DNA of 64,000 nt from Bordetella sp. (GTDB taxonomy: Bacteria > Pseudomonadota > Gammaproteobacteria > Burkholderiales > Burkholderiaceae_B): contig CP063810.1 in assembly GCA_022818765.1 (NCBI GenBank), positions 581,308 through 645,307 of the forward strand. The letters run 5' to 3'. Shown here in pieces: positions 11,916 to 21,529 of this stretch (position 1 is the first letter of the stretch; the number at the start of each line of letters is the position of its first letter). The notes beneath the pieces were generated by a model that did no database searches, was not told the DNA's origin, and was given only the letters and a program-made list of their open reading frames with translations. Position numbers and translations under genes: made by a program.

Positions 11916-12560
11916 ATGGCTCATGATGATGAAATCAAAGCTGAAAATCCAGCTTCCTATGAAATTCCCAATGATCCGTCTAGACGTTTTTGGGTTACAG
12001 CCGCTTGTGCATTTGGAGGGCTTGCTACAGTTGGATTCGCAGTTCCATTAATTAATACACTTGCACCATCTGAAAAAGCTCGAGCAGCAGGTGCTCCAGT
12101 TGAAGTTGAATTTAATGATCTTCCTGTTGGAAAAATACGAACCATTGAATGGCGAGGTAAACCGGTTTGGATATTCCGTCGTTCAGAAGTCCATTTAGAT
12201 ACAATTAAAAGTCAAAGCCATTTAATGGCAGATCCAGAATCAAAACGTCCTGGCTTCACTCCTAATTATGCAAAAAATGAATTCCGTTCTAGAAATCCAG
12301 AATATTTGATTTGTGTGGGGATTTGCACTCACTTAGGATGTGCTCCATTACCTCGATTTGGTGTTGGTTCAGAAGCTGGTCAAGGGCTTCCATCAGATTG
12401 GCAAGGTGGTTTTTTCTGTCCTTGTCATGGATCTACATTTGATATGGCAGGAAGAGTTTTTAAAAATAAACCAGCCCCAGATAATCTTGAAATTCCTCCT
12501 CATAAATATTTGAGCAATACTCATGTTATTGTTGGTATTGATGAAAATAATAAAATTTAA
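11916..12560 (+). CDS. petA: Ubiquinol-cytochrome c reductase Rieske iron-sulfur subunit
   Basis: Rieske [2Fe-2S] subunit of the cytochrome bc1 complex; transfers electrons from ubiquinol to cytochrome c1. The 214-residue protein has an N-terminal anchor preceded by a twin-arginine signal (SRRFWV, residues 22-27), then the cluster ligands CTHLGC (137-142) and CPCHG (168-172). TAGGA precedes the ATG. It heads petABC. The Tat signal makes it a probable substrate of the tatABC genes in the same window. Confidence 0.96.
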   Translation: MAHDDEIKAENPASYEIPNDPSRRFWVTAACAFGGLATVGFAVPLINTLAPSEKARAAGAPVEVEFNDLPVGKIRTIEWRGKPVWIFRRSEVHLDTIKSQSHLMADPESKRPGFTPNYAKNEFRSRNPEYLICVGICTHLGCAPLPRFGVGSEAGQGLPSDWQGGFFCPCHGSTFDMAGRVFKNKPAPDNLEIPPHKYLSNTHVIVGIDENNKI

Positions 12561-12595
12561 TTTTTAATTAAAAGGATATAAAGGAAAAATTTAAT

Positions 12596-13981
12596 ATGTC
12601 TGTTGAAAAAAATATTCAAACGACAGGCCTTCTTGGATGGATAGATAAACGTTTTCCATTAACTTATATTTGGAAATCACATCTTTCTGAATACTATGCT
12701 CCTAAAAATTTTAATTTTTGGTATTTCTTTGGATCCCTAGCACTTTTAGTGTTATTCATACAAATTATAACAGGAATTTTTCTTGTCATGCATTATAAAC
12801 CTGATGCTGAACGAGCATTTTGGTCAGTCGAATATATTATGCGTGAAGTACCATGGGGATGGTTGGTTCGTTATATGCATTCTACCGGCGCATCTATGTT
12901 TTTTATTGTTATTTATTTACATATGCTGCGAGGATTATTTTATGGATCTTATAAAAATCCTAGAGAATTAATTTGGATATTGGGTGTTTTAATTTTTCTT
13001 TGTTTGATGGCTGAAGCCTTTTTTGGTTATTTGTTACCTTGGGGGCAAATGTCTTATTGGGGAGCACAAGTAATTGTAAATTTATTTTCTGCTATACCTA
13101 TTATCGGCCCAGATTTAGCTTTATTCATTCGAGGAGACTATATAGTATCTGATGCAACTTTGAATCGATTTTTTGCATTCCATGTAATAGCTATCCCTTT
13201 TTGTCTAGTTGCTTTAGCTGTAGCTCATATTGTAGCTTTGCATGAAGTAGGTTCAAACAATCCTGATGGTATTGAAATAAAAGATGTAAAAGATGATCTA
13301 GGACGACCTAAAGATGGAATTCCTTTTCATCCATTTTATTCAATTCATGATCTTTTAGCTGTTGCAGGTTTCTTATTGATTTTTTCTGCCATTGTATTTT
13401 TTTCTCCTGAAATGGGAGGATATTTTCTTGAATACAATAATTTCATTCCTGCTGATCCATTAAAAACACCACCGCATATAGCTCCTGTCTGGTATTTCAC
13501 TCCATTTTACTCAATGTTACGCAGTACAACCAATGAATTTACCTGGATTTTATCTGCATTTTCATTATTTGGAGCATTTTTTGTATTTATCAGAACTAAA
13601 AAAAGCAGAATTTATCGATTTATAATATCTTCGATACTTATTTTAGTTTCTGTTTTCTTGCGCATGATTGATGCCAAATTTTGGGGTGTTGTCATAATGG
13701 GAGGAAGTGTTGTGATCTTGTTCTTTTTACCTTGGTTAGACAATTCTCCTGTTAAATCAATCCGTTACCGTCCTGCTGGACATAAATTTATTTATTTTAT
13801 TTTCATAGTAAATTTTTTAATTCTAGGATTTTTAGGCACTAAACCTCCTAATAATCTTTCTAATTTAATTTCACAAACTGGAACGATATTTTATATTTCC
13901 TTCTTTTTCTTTATGCCTGTTTGGAGTTCATTAGGAACATTTAAAAATGTTCCTAAAAGAGTTACATTTTACAGATATTAA
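12596..13981 (+). CDS. petB: Cytochrome b of the bc1 complex
   Basis: Integral di-heme cytochrome b of the quinol oxidase core. The 461-residue chain is fully hydrophobic with the expected transmembrane helices, heme-ligand histidines in HSTGAS and HVIAIP contexts, GYLLPWGQMSYWG near the Qo site and the PEWY-equivalent written here as PVWYFTPFYSML. The length, including the extra C-terminal helices, matches betaproteobacterial PetB. A G5 run in PWGQM is read in frame. The gene begins 35 bases after petA with AAGGA nearby. Confidence 0.96.
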   Translation: MSVEKNIQTTGLLGWIDKRFPLTYIWKSHLSEYYAPKNFNFWYFFGSLALLVLFIQIITGIFLVMHYKPDAERAFWSVEYIMREVPWGWLVRYMHSTGASMFFIVIYLHMLRGLFYGSYKNPRELIWILGVLIFLCLMAEAFFGYLLPWGQMSYWGAQVIVNLFSAIPIIGPDLALFIRGDYIVSDATLNRFFAFHVIAIPFCLVALAVAHIVALHEVGSNNPDGIEIKDVKDDLGRPKDGIPFHPFYSIHDLLAVAGFLLIFSAIVFFSPEMGGYFLEYNNFIPADPLKTPPHIAPVWYFTPFYSMLRSTTNEFTWILSAFSLFGAFFVFIRTKKSRIYRFIISSILILVSVFLRMIDAKFWGVVIMGGSVVILFFLPWLDNSPVKSIRYRPAGHKFIYFIFIVNFLILGFLGTKPPNNLSNLISQTGTIFYISFFFFMPVWSSLGTFKNVPKRVTFYRY

Positions 13982-14023
13982 AGAAAAATTTTCCCGAAAA
14001 ATACACTAAAAATTATTTTAATA

Positions 14024-14863
14024 ATGAAGAATTTAATTATTAAAGTTTTAACTTTAATTCTCTGGTACTCATCAACTATTTCTGCCAATGAAACTAATTT
14101 TCCTATAGAGAAAGCTCCGAAACGCATTAATGATCTAATTTCATTGCAAAATGGAGCTAAATTATTTGTTAATTATTGTCTGAATTGTCATAGTGCTGAT
14201 TCTATGCGATATAACAAACTTAGAGAAATAGGTTTAACAGATGAACAAATTAAAAAAAATCTCCTTTTTACTGGAGATAAAATCGGAGATTTAATGCACA
14301 TAGCAATGTTGCCTAAAGATTCAACTGAATGGTTCGGCACTACACCACCTGATTTATCTGTTATTGCCAGAGCAAAATCTGATAATAATGGTAATACAGG
14401 CATAGATTATATATATACATATATGCGTTCATTTTATCGTGATGTTTCAAAGCTAACAGGTTGGGATAATCTCATTTTTCCAGGAGTTGCTATGCCTCAT
14501 GTTTTATGGAATCGTCAAGGACCTCAGGAATTAAAAATTGTTCGCATAATAAATACGGATAAAGAAATATGGGAAAAAATCACAACTGTATTTGATTCCC
14601 AAGGATTTTCAAGTTCTAAGAATGAATTTATTCAAAATTTCCACGGAAAAGAACATTTTCATGCAAAATTTACTCCATTAAATAAGAAACAATCGGCATT
14701 ATATGATAATGATATTGCTGATTTAGCTACATTTATGTCTTGGATGGCAGAGCCCATACAGCTTTTCCGTAAAAGATTAGGTGTTTTTGTTTTGCTGTTT
14801 TTGAGCGTGTTTTTCATTGTAATATGGCGTTTAAATTATTCTTATTGGAAACATGTTCGATAA
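14024..14863 (+). CDS. petC: Cytochrome c1
   Basis: Membrane-anchored c-type cytochrome of the bc1 complex. It has an N-terminal signal peptide, the covalent heme motif CLNCH (C52-H56), the distal region containing PPDLSVIARA and the axial-ligand region PGVAMPHVL, and a C-terminal membrane anchor followed by a basic tail. Length 279. Its heme attachment would depend on the CcsA/CcsB pair at the right end of the window. Confidence 0.94.
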   Translation: MKNLIIKVLTLILWYSSTISANETNFPIEKAPKRINDLISLQNGAKLFVNYCLNCHSADSMRYNKLREIGLTDEQIKKNLLFTGDKIGDLMHIAMLPKDSTEWFGTTPPDLSVIARAKSDNNGNTGIDYIYTYMRSFYRDVSKLTGWDNLIFPGVAMPHVLWNRQGPQELKIVRIINTDKEIWEKITTVFDSQGFSSSKNEFIQNFHGKEHFHAKFTPLNKKQSALYDNDIADLATFMSWMAEPIQLFRKRLGVFVLLFLSVFFIVIWRLNYSYWKHVR

Positions 14864-14932
14864 ATAATTTTATTAATCCCATTTGTTTTATAATTCAACA
14901 AATTTTTATTTTTTTCAAAAAAGGGTTATACC

Positions 14933-15544
14933 ATGATGGTGCTTTATTCGGGGACTATATGCCCATTTTCTCAACGGTGCCGTTTTGTGCTTTTTGAAAA
15001 AGGAATGGATTTTGAAATTCGCGATGTAGACATTTATCATAAACCTGAAAGTATTTCTGCTATGAATCCCTATGATAAGGTTCCTATTTTAGTTGAGAGA
15101 GATTTAATTCTGTATGAATCTAATATTATCAATGAATATATAGATGAAAGATTTCCTCATCCACAGCTTATGCCTTCTGATCCTATTATGCGTGCTCGAA
15201 CCCGCTTATTCCTATATAATTTTGAAATTGAATTATTTTCAGAAGTTTCTATTTTAGAAAATAAGGAAATGAAAAATGATGAACAATCTTTAAATGAAGC
15301 ACGAAAAAGAATCGGGGAACGATTAATTCAATTAGCGCCCATATTATTGAATAATAAATTCATGCTAGGAGATGAATTTTCTATTCTTGATGTTGCCATT
15401 GCGCCTCTATTATGGCGTCTTGATTATTATTATATAGATTTACCTAAAAATGCAGCACCACTTCAAAAATATGCTGAACGCATTTTTTCTAGACCTGCGT
15501 ATATAGAAGCTCTAACTCCATCTGAAAAAGTTATGCGACGTTAA
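14933..15544 (+). CDS. sspA: Stringent starvation protein A (glutathione S-transferase fold)
   Basis: RNA-polymerase-associated protein of GST fold. Starts MMVLYSGTICPFSQRCRFVL with the thioredoxin-like N-terminal domain, then NPYDKVPILV (cis-Pro) and an alpha-helical C-terminal domain; 203 residues is normal. In betaproteobacteria sspA and sspB follow petABC, exactly as here. One of few potential transcription modulators left in the window. Confidence 0.92.
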   Translation: MMVLYSGTICPFSQRCRFVLFEKGMDFEIRDVDIYHKPESISAMNPYDKVPILVERDLILYESNIINEYIDERFPHPQLMPSDPIMRARTRLFLYNFEIELFSEVSILENKEMKNDEQSLNEARKRIGERLIQLAPILLNNKFMLGDEFSILDVAIAPLLWRLDYYYIDLPKNAAPLQKYAERIFSRPAYIEALTPSEKVMRR

Positions 15545-15565
15545 TTAATAAGAGAAAACTATGTC

Positions 15566-15979
15566 ATGAATAAAACAAGTAGTACCACGACTATTAAACC
15601 TTATTTCATTAGAGCTGTATATCAATGGTGTACAGAAAATGGTTATACTCCATACTTGGATACTTACATAAATGCAGATACAATCGTACCTATAAATTAT
15701 TCTTCTAATAATAGAATTATCCTAAGTTTAGGAATTCAAGCAATAGATCAACTTGTCCTAGGAAATGAATTCATTAAATTTATTGCCAGATTCAAAGGTA
15801 AAATCGAAAAAATCCTCATTCCAATTTTAGTTGTTAATTCTATTTACTCCTATGAAACGGGTCATGGCATAGAATTTAATCCTGAAACAGATCGATTACT
15901 AACTAAGGAATCAGAATTCGGAAATGATATAGATAATTTATTTATTAAGAAAACACCACATTTATCAATTGTAAAATAA
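15566..15979 (+). CDS. sspB: ClpXP specificity-enhancing factor SspB
   Basis: Adaptor that tethers ssrA-tagged proteins to ClpXP. The 137 residues begin with SSTTTIKPYFIRAVYQWC and keep the family core GYTPYL and SLGIQAIDQL, with an acidic stretch before the short C-terminal ClpX-binding tail (PHLSIVK). It lies 21 bases after sspA and immediately before the tRNA gene. Confidence 0.9.
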   Translation: MNKTSSTTTIKPYFIRAVYQWCTENGYTPYLDTYINADTIVPINYSSNNRIILSLGIQAIDQLVLGNEFIKFIARFKGKIEKILIPILVVNSIYSYETGHGIEFNPETDRLLTKESEFGNDIDNLFIKKTPHLSIVK

Positions 15980-15984
15980 AAAAT

Positions 15985-16060
15985 GCCGGCTTAGCTCAGT
16001 TGGTAGAGCAGCGCACTTGTAATGCGAAGGTCAGAGGTTCAAATCCCCTAGTCGGCACCA
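15985..16060 (+). tRNA. tRNA-Thr (anticodon TGT)
   Basis: A full cloverleaf: acceptor GCCGGCT pairs with AGTCGGC (one G-U), D-arm with TTAGCTCAGTTGGTAGAGCA, anticodon loop CTTGTAA giving TGT, T-arm with GGTTCAAATCC, and encoded CCA. TGT reads ACA threonine codons. The first anticodon-stem pair appears mismatched. The gene starts six bases after the sspB stop codon, so it may be co-transcribed with it. Confidence 0.96.
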
Positions 16061-16086
16061 GTTTCTTTATTTATACATTCTATAAT

Positions 16087-16113
16087 TTGACATGCAATTT
16101 ACTTTTTTATAAT
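16087..16113 (+). promoter_or_regulatory. Consensus-like promoter antisense to the 3' end of tatC
   Basis: TTGACA (16087-16092) and TATAAT (16108-16113) are both perfect sigma-70 hexamers, but the 15-base spacer is shorter than optimal. It points rightward into the 3' end of tatC, which is on the minus strand. In AT-rich DNA such pairs can arise by chance, so function is unproven. Confidence 0.3.
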
Positions 16114-16838
16114 TCTTGCAAAAACAAGACCTAATTCATATAAAACACACAAAGGAATTGCTAACATAAATTGGCTAAGCACATCTGGTGGGGTTACTAT
16201 GGCAGATATAATAAACGCACCAACAATAAAATAACCACGCATGGCTTTAAGTTTTTCTAAATTTGATATTCCGGTTTTTATAAAAAAAACCATAACAATA
16301 GGAACCTCAAATGTTATTCCAAATGAAAAAAACATTGTCATAATAAAATTAAGATAAGATTCTATATCAGGTGCAGGAACAATTGATGTTGGGGAAAAAT
16401 GAGTGATAAAATGAAAAACTGTCCGAAATACAAAAAAATGGCAGAACATCATTCCAATAATAAAAAGTGCAGTAGAAAAAAAATAAGAGGCAAGATAAGC
16501 TGACGTTCATGTTTATATAAACCTGGGGCAATAAAAGCCCAAGTTTGATATAAAACCATAGGTAGCATTAACACAAATGCTGCCATAAAAGTAATTTTAA
16601 TTGGTACCATGAAAGGTGTGGTAATACCTGTTGCTACCATATGTGCTCCCATAGGTAAAGCATTTAACATTGGAGCAGCTAAAATATCGTAAAGGGCGGA
16701 TGATCCTGGAAATATGAGCAAGCTAATAAAAGCAATTAATATCGATAAAATTGCTTTTATTAATCTAGTTCTTAATTCAAGTAAATGAGAAATAAAACTA
16801 TAATTTTTCTCGTCTTTAGAATCTTCAATTTTTACCAC
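16099..16838 (-). CDS. tatC: Twin-arginine translocase TatC, frameshifted
   Basis: Polytopic core receptor of the Tat protein exporter. The first frame has the SFISHLLELRTRL start and GLYKHERQLILPL; it stops early near 16449. Adding one T to the T8 run (plus strand A run 16476-16483) gives ...STALFIIGMMF, matching the family spacing, and continues through FEVPIVMVFFIKTG to the normal C terminus at 16099. The restored protein is about 247 residues. All six membrane segments are retained. It ends the 17-gene minus-strand run, directly after tatA and tatB. Confidence 0.88.
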
Positions 16839-16877
16839 TTGAACTTATCACCATGTTTTAATTTTTTTAACGATCGA

Positions 16878-17165
16878 CTAGGTATTAAAAGTTTTTTTTC
16901 TTGTTTCATCATCTAATTTTTCAATTTCATCAACAATATCTTTTTTAATATTGGTAGTTACATTGTTGATTTCTATTTTTAATTCTCTAATTTCATCTAA
17001 TTCAACTTCACGTTCAATATCTGATTTTATACTATGAAGATAGCGTTGTGCACGTCCCATAAAATAACCAAGTGTTTTCGCTATTTTAGGTAATTTATTT
17101 GGACCTATTACAATCAACGCAACAGATCCAATTACCATTAACTCAGAAATATTAATATCAAACAT
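16878..17165 (-). CDS. tatB: Sec-independent translocase subunit TatB
   Basis: 95-residue TatB with the N-terminal membrane helix (ISELMVIGSVALIVIGPNKLPK), the glycine-proline hinge and an amphipathic helix, followed by a charged, shortened C-terminal region. Forms the substrate receptor with TatC. Lies between tatA and tatC with short gaps. Confidence 0.9.
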   Translation of the reverse strand: MFDINISELMVIGSVALIVIGPNKLPKIAKTLGYFMGRAQRYLHSIKSDIEREVELDEIRELKIEINNVTTNIKKDIVDEIEKLDDETRKKTFNT

Positions 17166-17205
17166 ATAGATTTCTCATAATAATTTATTGTAAAAATTTT
17201 TTGCT

Positions 17206-17466
17206 CTATATATCACCATCCTTAGATTGCATTTCAATAGTTTTTTTAGTTTCAATAAAAGATGGATCTACTTTTTTATTCAAATTAGACTCAGAAGTAT
17301 TCGATTCATTTATTCCCTCTCTAAAACCTTTAATAGCATTTCCTAAATCTGAACCAATATTCCTAAGTTTCTTAGTTCCAAAGACCATTCCTACAACAAG
17401 CAAAACTATCAACCAATGCCAAATACTAAAACTACCCATTATTTTCTCCAAATTAAGATATCTCAT
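17206..17466 (-). CDS. tatA: Sec-independent translocase subunit TatA
   Basis: Pore-forming Tat subunit of 86 residues. [35 protein letters not shown] helix-hinge-amphipathic-helix layout with the [10 protein letters not shown] signature. The MRYLNLEKI extension before MGSFS may not be translated; MGSFS (about 17439) is the more usual start. It directly abuts the HIT-family gene. Confidence 0.88.
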   Translation of the reverse strand: MRYLNLEKIMGSFSIWHWLIVLLVVGMVFGTKKLRNIGSDLGNAIKGFREGINESNTSESNLNKKVDPSFIETKKTIEMQSKDGDI

Positions 17467-17814
17467 TTAATTATAATTTAATCCTCCTAAAATATGGAAA
17501 TGTAAATGCGGAATTTCTTGACCTCCTTGAATTCCTGAATTATTCATTAATTGAAATCCACCTTCATATCCATTTAAACATCCTCCTTTAATTGCTAAAA
17601 AAGGAACTAACACAATCATTCTACCTAATAAATCAATATCTCTATGAGAGACTTCTTGGAGAGAAACAATATGCTTTCGTGTAATTAATAATAAATGAAC
17701 AGGAGCCTTAGGTTTTATATCATGAAAACAAACAAAATCATCATCTTCATAAATTTTTTTGGAACTAAGTTTCCCTTGTGAAATTTGACAAAAGAGACAA
17801 CGACCTTGATCCAT
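17467..17814 (-). CDS. HIT-family nucleotide-binding protein
   Basis: Histidine triad protein of the Hint branch (purine nucleoside phosphoramidase-like). The 115 residues start with CLFCQISQG, include the substrate-pocket DIKPKAPVHLL and end with the catalytic triad HLHFHIL in the context GGQEIPHLHFHILGG. It sits between hisE and tatA, a position conserved across Burkholderiales, though its physiological role there is unclear. Confidence 0.9.
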   Translation of the reverse strand: MDQGRCLFCQISQGKLSSKKIYEDDDFVCFHDIKPKAPVHLLLITRKHIVSLQEVSHRDIDLLGRMIVLVPFLAIKGGCLNGYEGGFQLMNNSGIQGGQEIPHLHFHILGGLNYN

Positions 17815-17899
17815 ATATTATAAAATATCTCAAAAAATCTTCTATTGTTTTAGTAAATTTAAACACATATTTAATTATCATATCTTATATATTTAAGAA

Positions 17900-18244
17900 T
17901 TAAGATTCAGAAGAACGTTGAGCTTTCTCTGTTAAACCTGATGTTCCTTCTCTTTGTCCTAACTGATTGAATATATCTTCGGGTCGGAGACCATAATGCG
18001 TTAATACAATTAGACAATGAAACCATAAATCAGCCATTTCATGAATTATCTGATTTTTTATCCCAGATTTAGCTGCAATAACCAATTCGGTTGCTTCTTC
18101 GCCTATTTTTTTTAGAAAAGTGTCAGGACCTTCCGACAAAAGTTGTGCAACATATGAATGTTTTTTATTCTTTACAAGATTTTTATTTCGCATATCGATT
18201 TTGTCAGCAATACGCAAAAGAATTTGTTCATTATTAGTATTCAT
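17900..18244 (-). CDS. hisE: Phosphoribosyl-ATP pyrophosphatase
   Basis: Second step of histidine synthesis: hydrolyses PR-ATP to PR-AMP. The 114-residue all-alpha MazG-like protein shows [15 protein letters not shown], the metal-binding EExxE-type motif, and HEMADLWFH. Its ATG overlaps the stop of hisI, implying translational coupling. hisE and hisI are separate genes, as usual in betaproteobacteria. Confidence 0.93.
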   Translation of the reverse strand: MNTNNEQILLRIADKIDMRNKNLVKNKKHSYVAQLLSEGPDTFLKKIGEEATELVIAAKSGIKNQIIHEMADLWFHCLIVLTHYGLRPEDIFNQLGQREGTSGLTEKAQRSSES

Positions 18245-18657
18245 TTATATATTTTTTCCGGTTTTTTTAGAACAGGTTCAACATAAATCCATGACTTTGT
18301 TTCAGAATTCAATTTTTTATTTAATTTTCGAAAGAAACAGCTAGAATGACCTGTATGACAAGCAATCTTTCCATACTGAATAACTATTAATAATAAAGTA
18401 TCTCCATCACAATCTAAATATAATCCCTTAACAATTTGAAAATTACCAGATTTTTCTCCCTTTTCCCATAAATTTTTACGTGATCTAGACCAATAAACTG
18501 CTTTACCAGTAGTAATGGTTTTAATCAATGATTCTTGATTCATCCATGCCATCATTAAAATTTTATTATTTTCATAATCTTGCACAATAACTGGCACTAA
18601 ACCATCGTTATTAAAACAAACTTCTTTAATCCACAAAAATTTTTCCGATAAGATCAT
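18241..18657 (-). CDS. hisI: Phosphoribosyl-AMP cyclohydrolase
   Basis: Third step of histidine synthesis, opening the adenine ring of PR-AMP. 138 residues with [25 protein letters not shown], the metal ligands in DCDGDTLLL and the zinc cysteines in [10 protein letters not shown]. It begins a few bases after hisF and overlaps hisE. Confidence 0.94.
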   Translation of the reverse strand: MILSEKFLWIKEVCFNNDGLVPVIVQDYENNKILMMAWMNQESLIKTITTGKAVYWSRSRKNLWEKGEKSGNFQIVKGLYLDCDGDTLLLIVIQYGKIACHTGHSSCFFRKLNKKLNSETKSWIYVEPVLKKPEKIYK

Positions 18658-18661
18658 TTTT

Positions 18662-19453
18662 TTAAAGCCTTACAGCAATTCCTTCTTTTGAAAGAAACTC
18701 TTTACATTCCTTAATGGTATATTGATTATAGTGAAAAATACTCGCAGCTAAAACTGCACTTGCATGACCTTTAATAATTCCATCAGCTAAATGCTGTAAG
18801 TTTCCAACACCTCCAGAAGCAATAACTGGAACTGATACTGCATCAGAAATTGTACGAATTAATTCTAAATCAAAACCTATTTTTGTACCATCATGATCCA
18901 TGCTAGTTAGTAATATCTCACCAGCTCCATAAGAAACCATTTGTTTAGCCCAAGCCACAGCGTCTATATTTGTCTGTCTGCGACCTCCATGTGTAGAGAC
19001 TACCCAACTTGGATCTTTGTTTTTATCTGTTACAAGTGAACGAATTGCATCTATAGCAACTACAATACATTGAGATCCATAATAATTTGCAATATCTTTT
19101 ATCAATTCAGGTTTAGCTACAGCTGCGCTATTGATACTAACTTTATCAGCTCCTGAATTAAGTAAAATTTGTACATCTGAAACTTTGCGTATTCCTCCTC
19201 CTACAGTGAGTGGAATAAATATTGTTGAAGCAACTTTTTCAATAATAGAAAGCATCAAATCACTTCTATTACTTGTTGCTGTTATATCTAAAAAAGTGAT
19301 TTCATCAGCCCCTTCTTCATTATATCGACTAGCAATTTCGACAGGATCCCCAGCATCTTTTAGACCAAGAAATTTTTTTCCTTTAACAACCCGACCTTCT
19401 TTAACATCTAAGCAAGGAATGATACGACTAGCTAAAGAATTCATAAACCTCAT
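18662..19453 (-). CDS. hisF: Imidazole glycerol phosphate synthase, cyclase subunit
   Basis: Cyclase half of IGP synthase; uses ammonia delivered by HisH. TIM barrel with [16 protein letters not shown] (catalytic Asp), SINSAAV and the second catalytic Asp in [11 protein letters not shown]. Length 263. The ATG at 19453 overlaps the hisA stop; the internal MNSLASRI (19444) is an equally possible start. Confidence 0.95.
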   Translation of the reverse strand: MRFMNSLASRIIPCLDVKEGRVVKGKKFLGLKDAGDPVEIASRYNEEGADEITFLDITATSNRSDLMLSIIEKVASTIFIPLTVGGGIRKVSDVQILLNSGADKVSINSAAVAKPELIKDIANYYGSQCIVVAIDAIRSLVTDKNKDPSWVVSTHGGRRQTNIDAVAWAKQMVSYGAGEILLTSMDHDGTKIGFDLELIRTISDAVSVPVIASGGVGNLQHLADGIIKGHASAVLAASIFHYNQYTIKECKEFLSKEGIAVRL

Positions 19454-20211
19454 ACATCACCAGAATTATTAGATTTTATAAAATTCCAGACAAAATCTTG
19501 TGCTTGCTTAAAATCAAGGGTACCTTGGTAAAGGCTTCGTCCAAGAATTGCTCCTTTTATTTTTTCAGATTTAAGTAAACATAATGTTTTTATATCCTGA
19601 ATATTAACAATTCCTCCAGAAATATATATAGGAATTCTAACATTATCAGCTAGTAATGAAGCCTGTTTCAAATTGATTCCAGAAAGCATTCCATCGCGAT
19701 TTATATCAGTATAAATAAAAGAAGCACATCCATAATTTTCAATTTCTTTCGAAATGTCCATCATGCTATATCCAGTATTTTTGCTCCAACCATCTGTTGC
19801 AATCATTCCATCACGAGTATCAAGAGCAACTATAATCTGTCCAGGAAAATTAATGCAAGCTTCTTGTAGAAAAGAAGGATTCGTGATTGCAGCTGTTCCA
19901 ACTACAACATACGAAGCTCCAGATTTCAGATAACTCTCAATAGTCTTCAGATCTCGAACACCTCCACCAACCTGTACATCGACTTTTTTACTAATCTTTT
20001 TAAGAATTTTTTTAATTTGAATATCATGTTCAGGTTTTCCTGATAAAGCTCCATCTAAATCAACTAAATGAAGTCGTCGAGCTCCTTGATCAAACCATTT
20101 TTCCGCAATAGAAACTGGGTTTTCTGAAAATATTGTAACATTTGTAAAATCACCTTGGCGCAACCGCACACATGATCCATTCTTTAAATCAATAGCAGGA
20201 ATAAGCAGCAT
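19450..20211 (-). CDS. hisA: Phosphoribosylformimino-AICAR isomerase
   Basis: Fourth step of the histidine pathway; an Amadori isomerisation on a TIM barrel. 253 residues, starting [20 protein letters not shown] with the catalytic Asp, and showing VDLDGALSG and YTDINRDGM with the second catalytic Asp. No sign of decay. Followed by overlapping hisF. Confidence 0.95.
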   Translation of the reverse strand: MLLIPAIDLKNGSCVRLRQGDFTNVTIFSENPVSIAEKWFDQGARRLHLVDLDGALSGKPEHDIQIKKILKKISKKVDVQVGGGVRDLKTIESYLKSGASYVVVGTAAITNPSFLQEACINFPGQIIVALDTRDGMIATDGWSKNTGYSMMDISKEIENYGCASFIYTDINRDGMLSGINLKQASLLADNVRIPIYISGGIVNIQDIKTLCLLKSEKIKGAILGRSLYQGTLDFKQAQDFVWNFIKSNNSGDV

Positions 20212-20273
20212 AATATTTTTATTAAATAGGTTATTAACATATAAATTTTTTTTGAATTATTCTTATAATGAAA

Positions 20274-20905
20274 CTAAGGCATCCAATTTAAAAAATTTTC
20301 ATACAATTTTAAGCCATAATTAGCACTTTTTTCAGGATGAAATTGAACAGCAAAAATATTATCATTTGCAACAGCAGATGCAAATGATAATCCATAAAAT
20401 GTTTCTCCAACCACATGTTTTAAATTCTTAGGAACAGCATAATAACTATGCACAAAATAAAAATAAGAATTTTCTGGAATCCCTTTCCACAAGGGGTGGT
20501 AATGTTTTTGGCTTACTCTATTCCATCCTATATGAGGGATTTTTATTTGGTCTTTTTTAAATTTTCTATTATCGAATTTTTGAACAGATCCAGGCAATAC
20601 ACCTAAACAAAATGTATTGCCCCCTCTTGACTTGATTCAAATAGCATTTGCTCTCCGATACAAATCCCTAATAAAGGTTTATTTTTAACTGCTTCCAGCA
20701 AAGCTGAATATAAACCAGACTTTCTTATATTTAGCATACAATCTTTCATAGCTCCTTGCCCAGGTAAAACAATTTTATCTGCAGCAATAATATCTTCTGG
20801 CTTATTAGAAAATTTAATATCTGTTTTAGGCAAAGAAAAACATAATGCACGAAATACAGAATGAAGATTTCCTGTCCCATAATCAACTATAACAATTGTA
20901 TTCAT
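20274..20905 (-). CDS. hisH: Imidazole glycerol phosphate synthase, glutaminase subunit, frameshifted
   Basis: Class I glutamine amidotransferase subunit supplying ammonia to HisF. The first frame covers VDYGTGNLHSV, LPGQGAM and the nucleophile motif LGICIGEQMLFE, then drifts at the minus-strand G5 run (plus 20620-20624). One more G restores SQEGGNTFCLGVLPGSVQKF and the second frame with PHIGWN and the catalytic VQFHPEKS, ending at 20274. The restored length, about 210 residues, is normal. All catalytic residues are present across the two pieces, so a single base is the only defect. Confidence 0.88.
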
Positions 20906-20932
20906 TACACATTAATAAAAAATAAAAAGTCA

Positions 20933-21529
20933 TTACAAAATTCCTTTTGTAGAAGGAATTTCATTTTTTTGAAAATCTGTAATTTCAATAGCCATTTTTA
21001 ATGCTCTTCCAAAAGCTTTAAAAATAGTTTCGCATTGATGATGTGCATTAAATCCTCTTAAATTATCAATATGCAATGTTATGAATGCATGGCTTACTAA
21101 ACCTTGAAAGAATTCACGCACCAATTCTGTATCAAATCTTCCAATATGTGAATGAGTGAAATGAACATTATATTGCAAGCCAGGCCGTCCTGAAAAATCA
21201 ATTACAACTCGTGACAAAGCTTCATCTAATGGAACATAAGCATAACCATAACGATTTAAACCGACTTTATTTTTAATAGCTTGATTTATAGCTTTCCCAA
21301 AAACAATTCCAATATCTTCAACAGTGTGATGAGCATCGATATGCAAATCTCCCGTTGCTTTAATATTTAAATCTATTAAGCTATGCATAGCTACTTGATC
21401 TAACATATGATCTAAAAAATATATACCTGTACTAATTGTACGAATAGCTTTTCCATCAAGATTTAATAAAACATAAATGTCGGTTTCGTTTGTTTTTCGT
21501 GAAATTTCAGCTATTCGAATATTATTCAT
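20933..21529 (-). CDS. hisB: Imidazoleglycerol-phosphate dehydratase, monofunctional
   Basis: Sixth step of histidine synthesis. 198 residues with the two metal-binding His motifs, [10 protein letters not shown] and FNAHHQCET, typical of stand-alone IGPD. There is no N-terminal histidinol-phosphatase domain as found in enterobacterial HisB. Start overlaps the stop of hisC. Confidence 0.95.
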   Translation of the reverse strand: MNNIRIAEISRKTNETDIYVLLNLDGKAIRTISTGIYFLDHMLDQVAMHSLIDLNIKATGDLHIDAHHTVEDIGIVFGKAINQAIKNKVGLNRYGYAYVPLDEALSRVVIDFSGRPGLQYNVHFTHSHIGRFDTELVREFFQGLVSHAFITLHIDNLRGFNAHHQCETIFKAFGRALKMAIEITDFQKNEIPSTKGIL

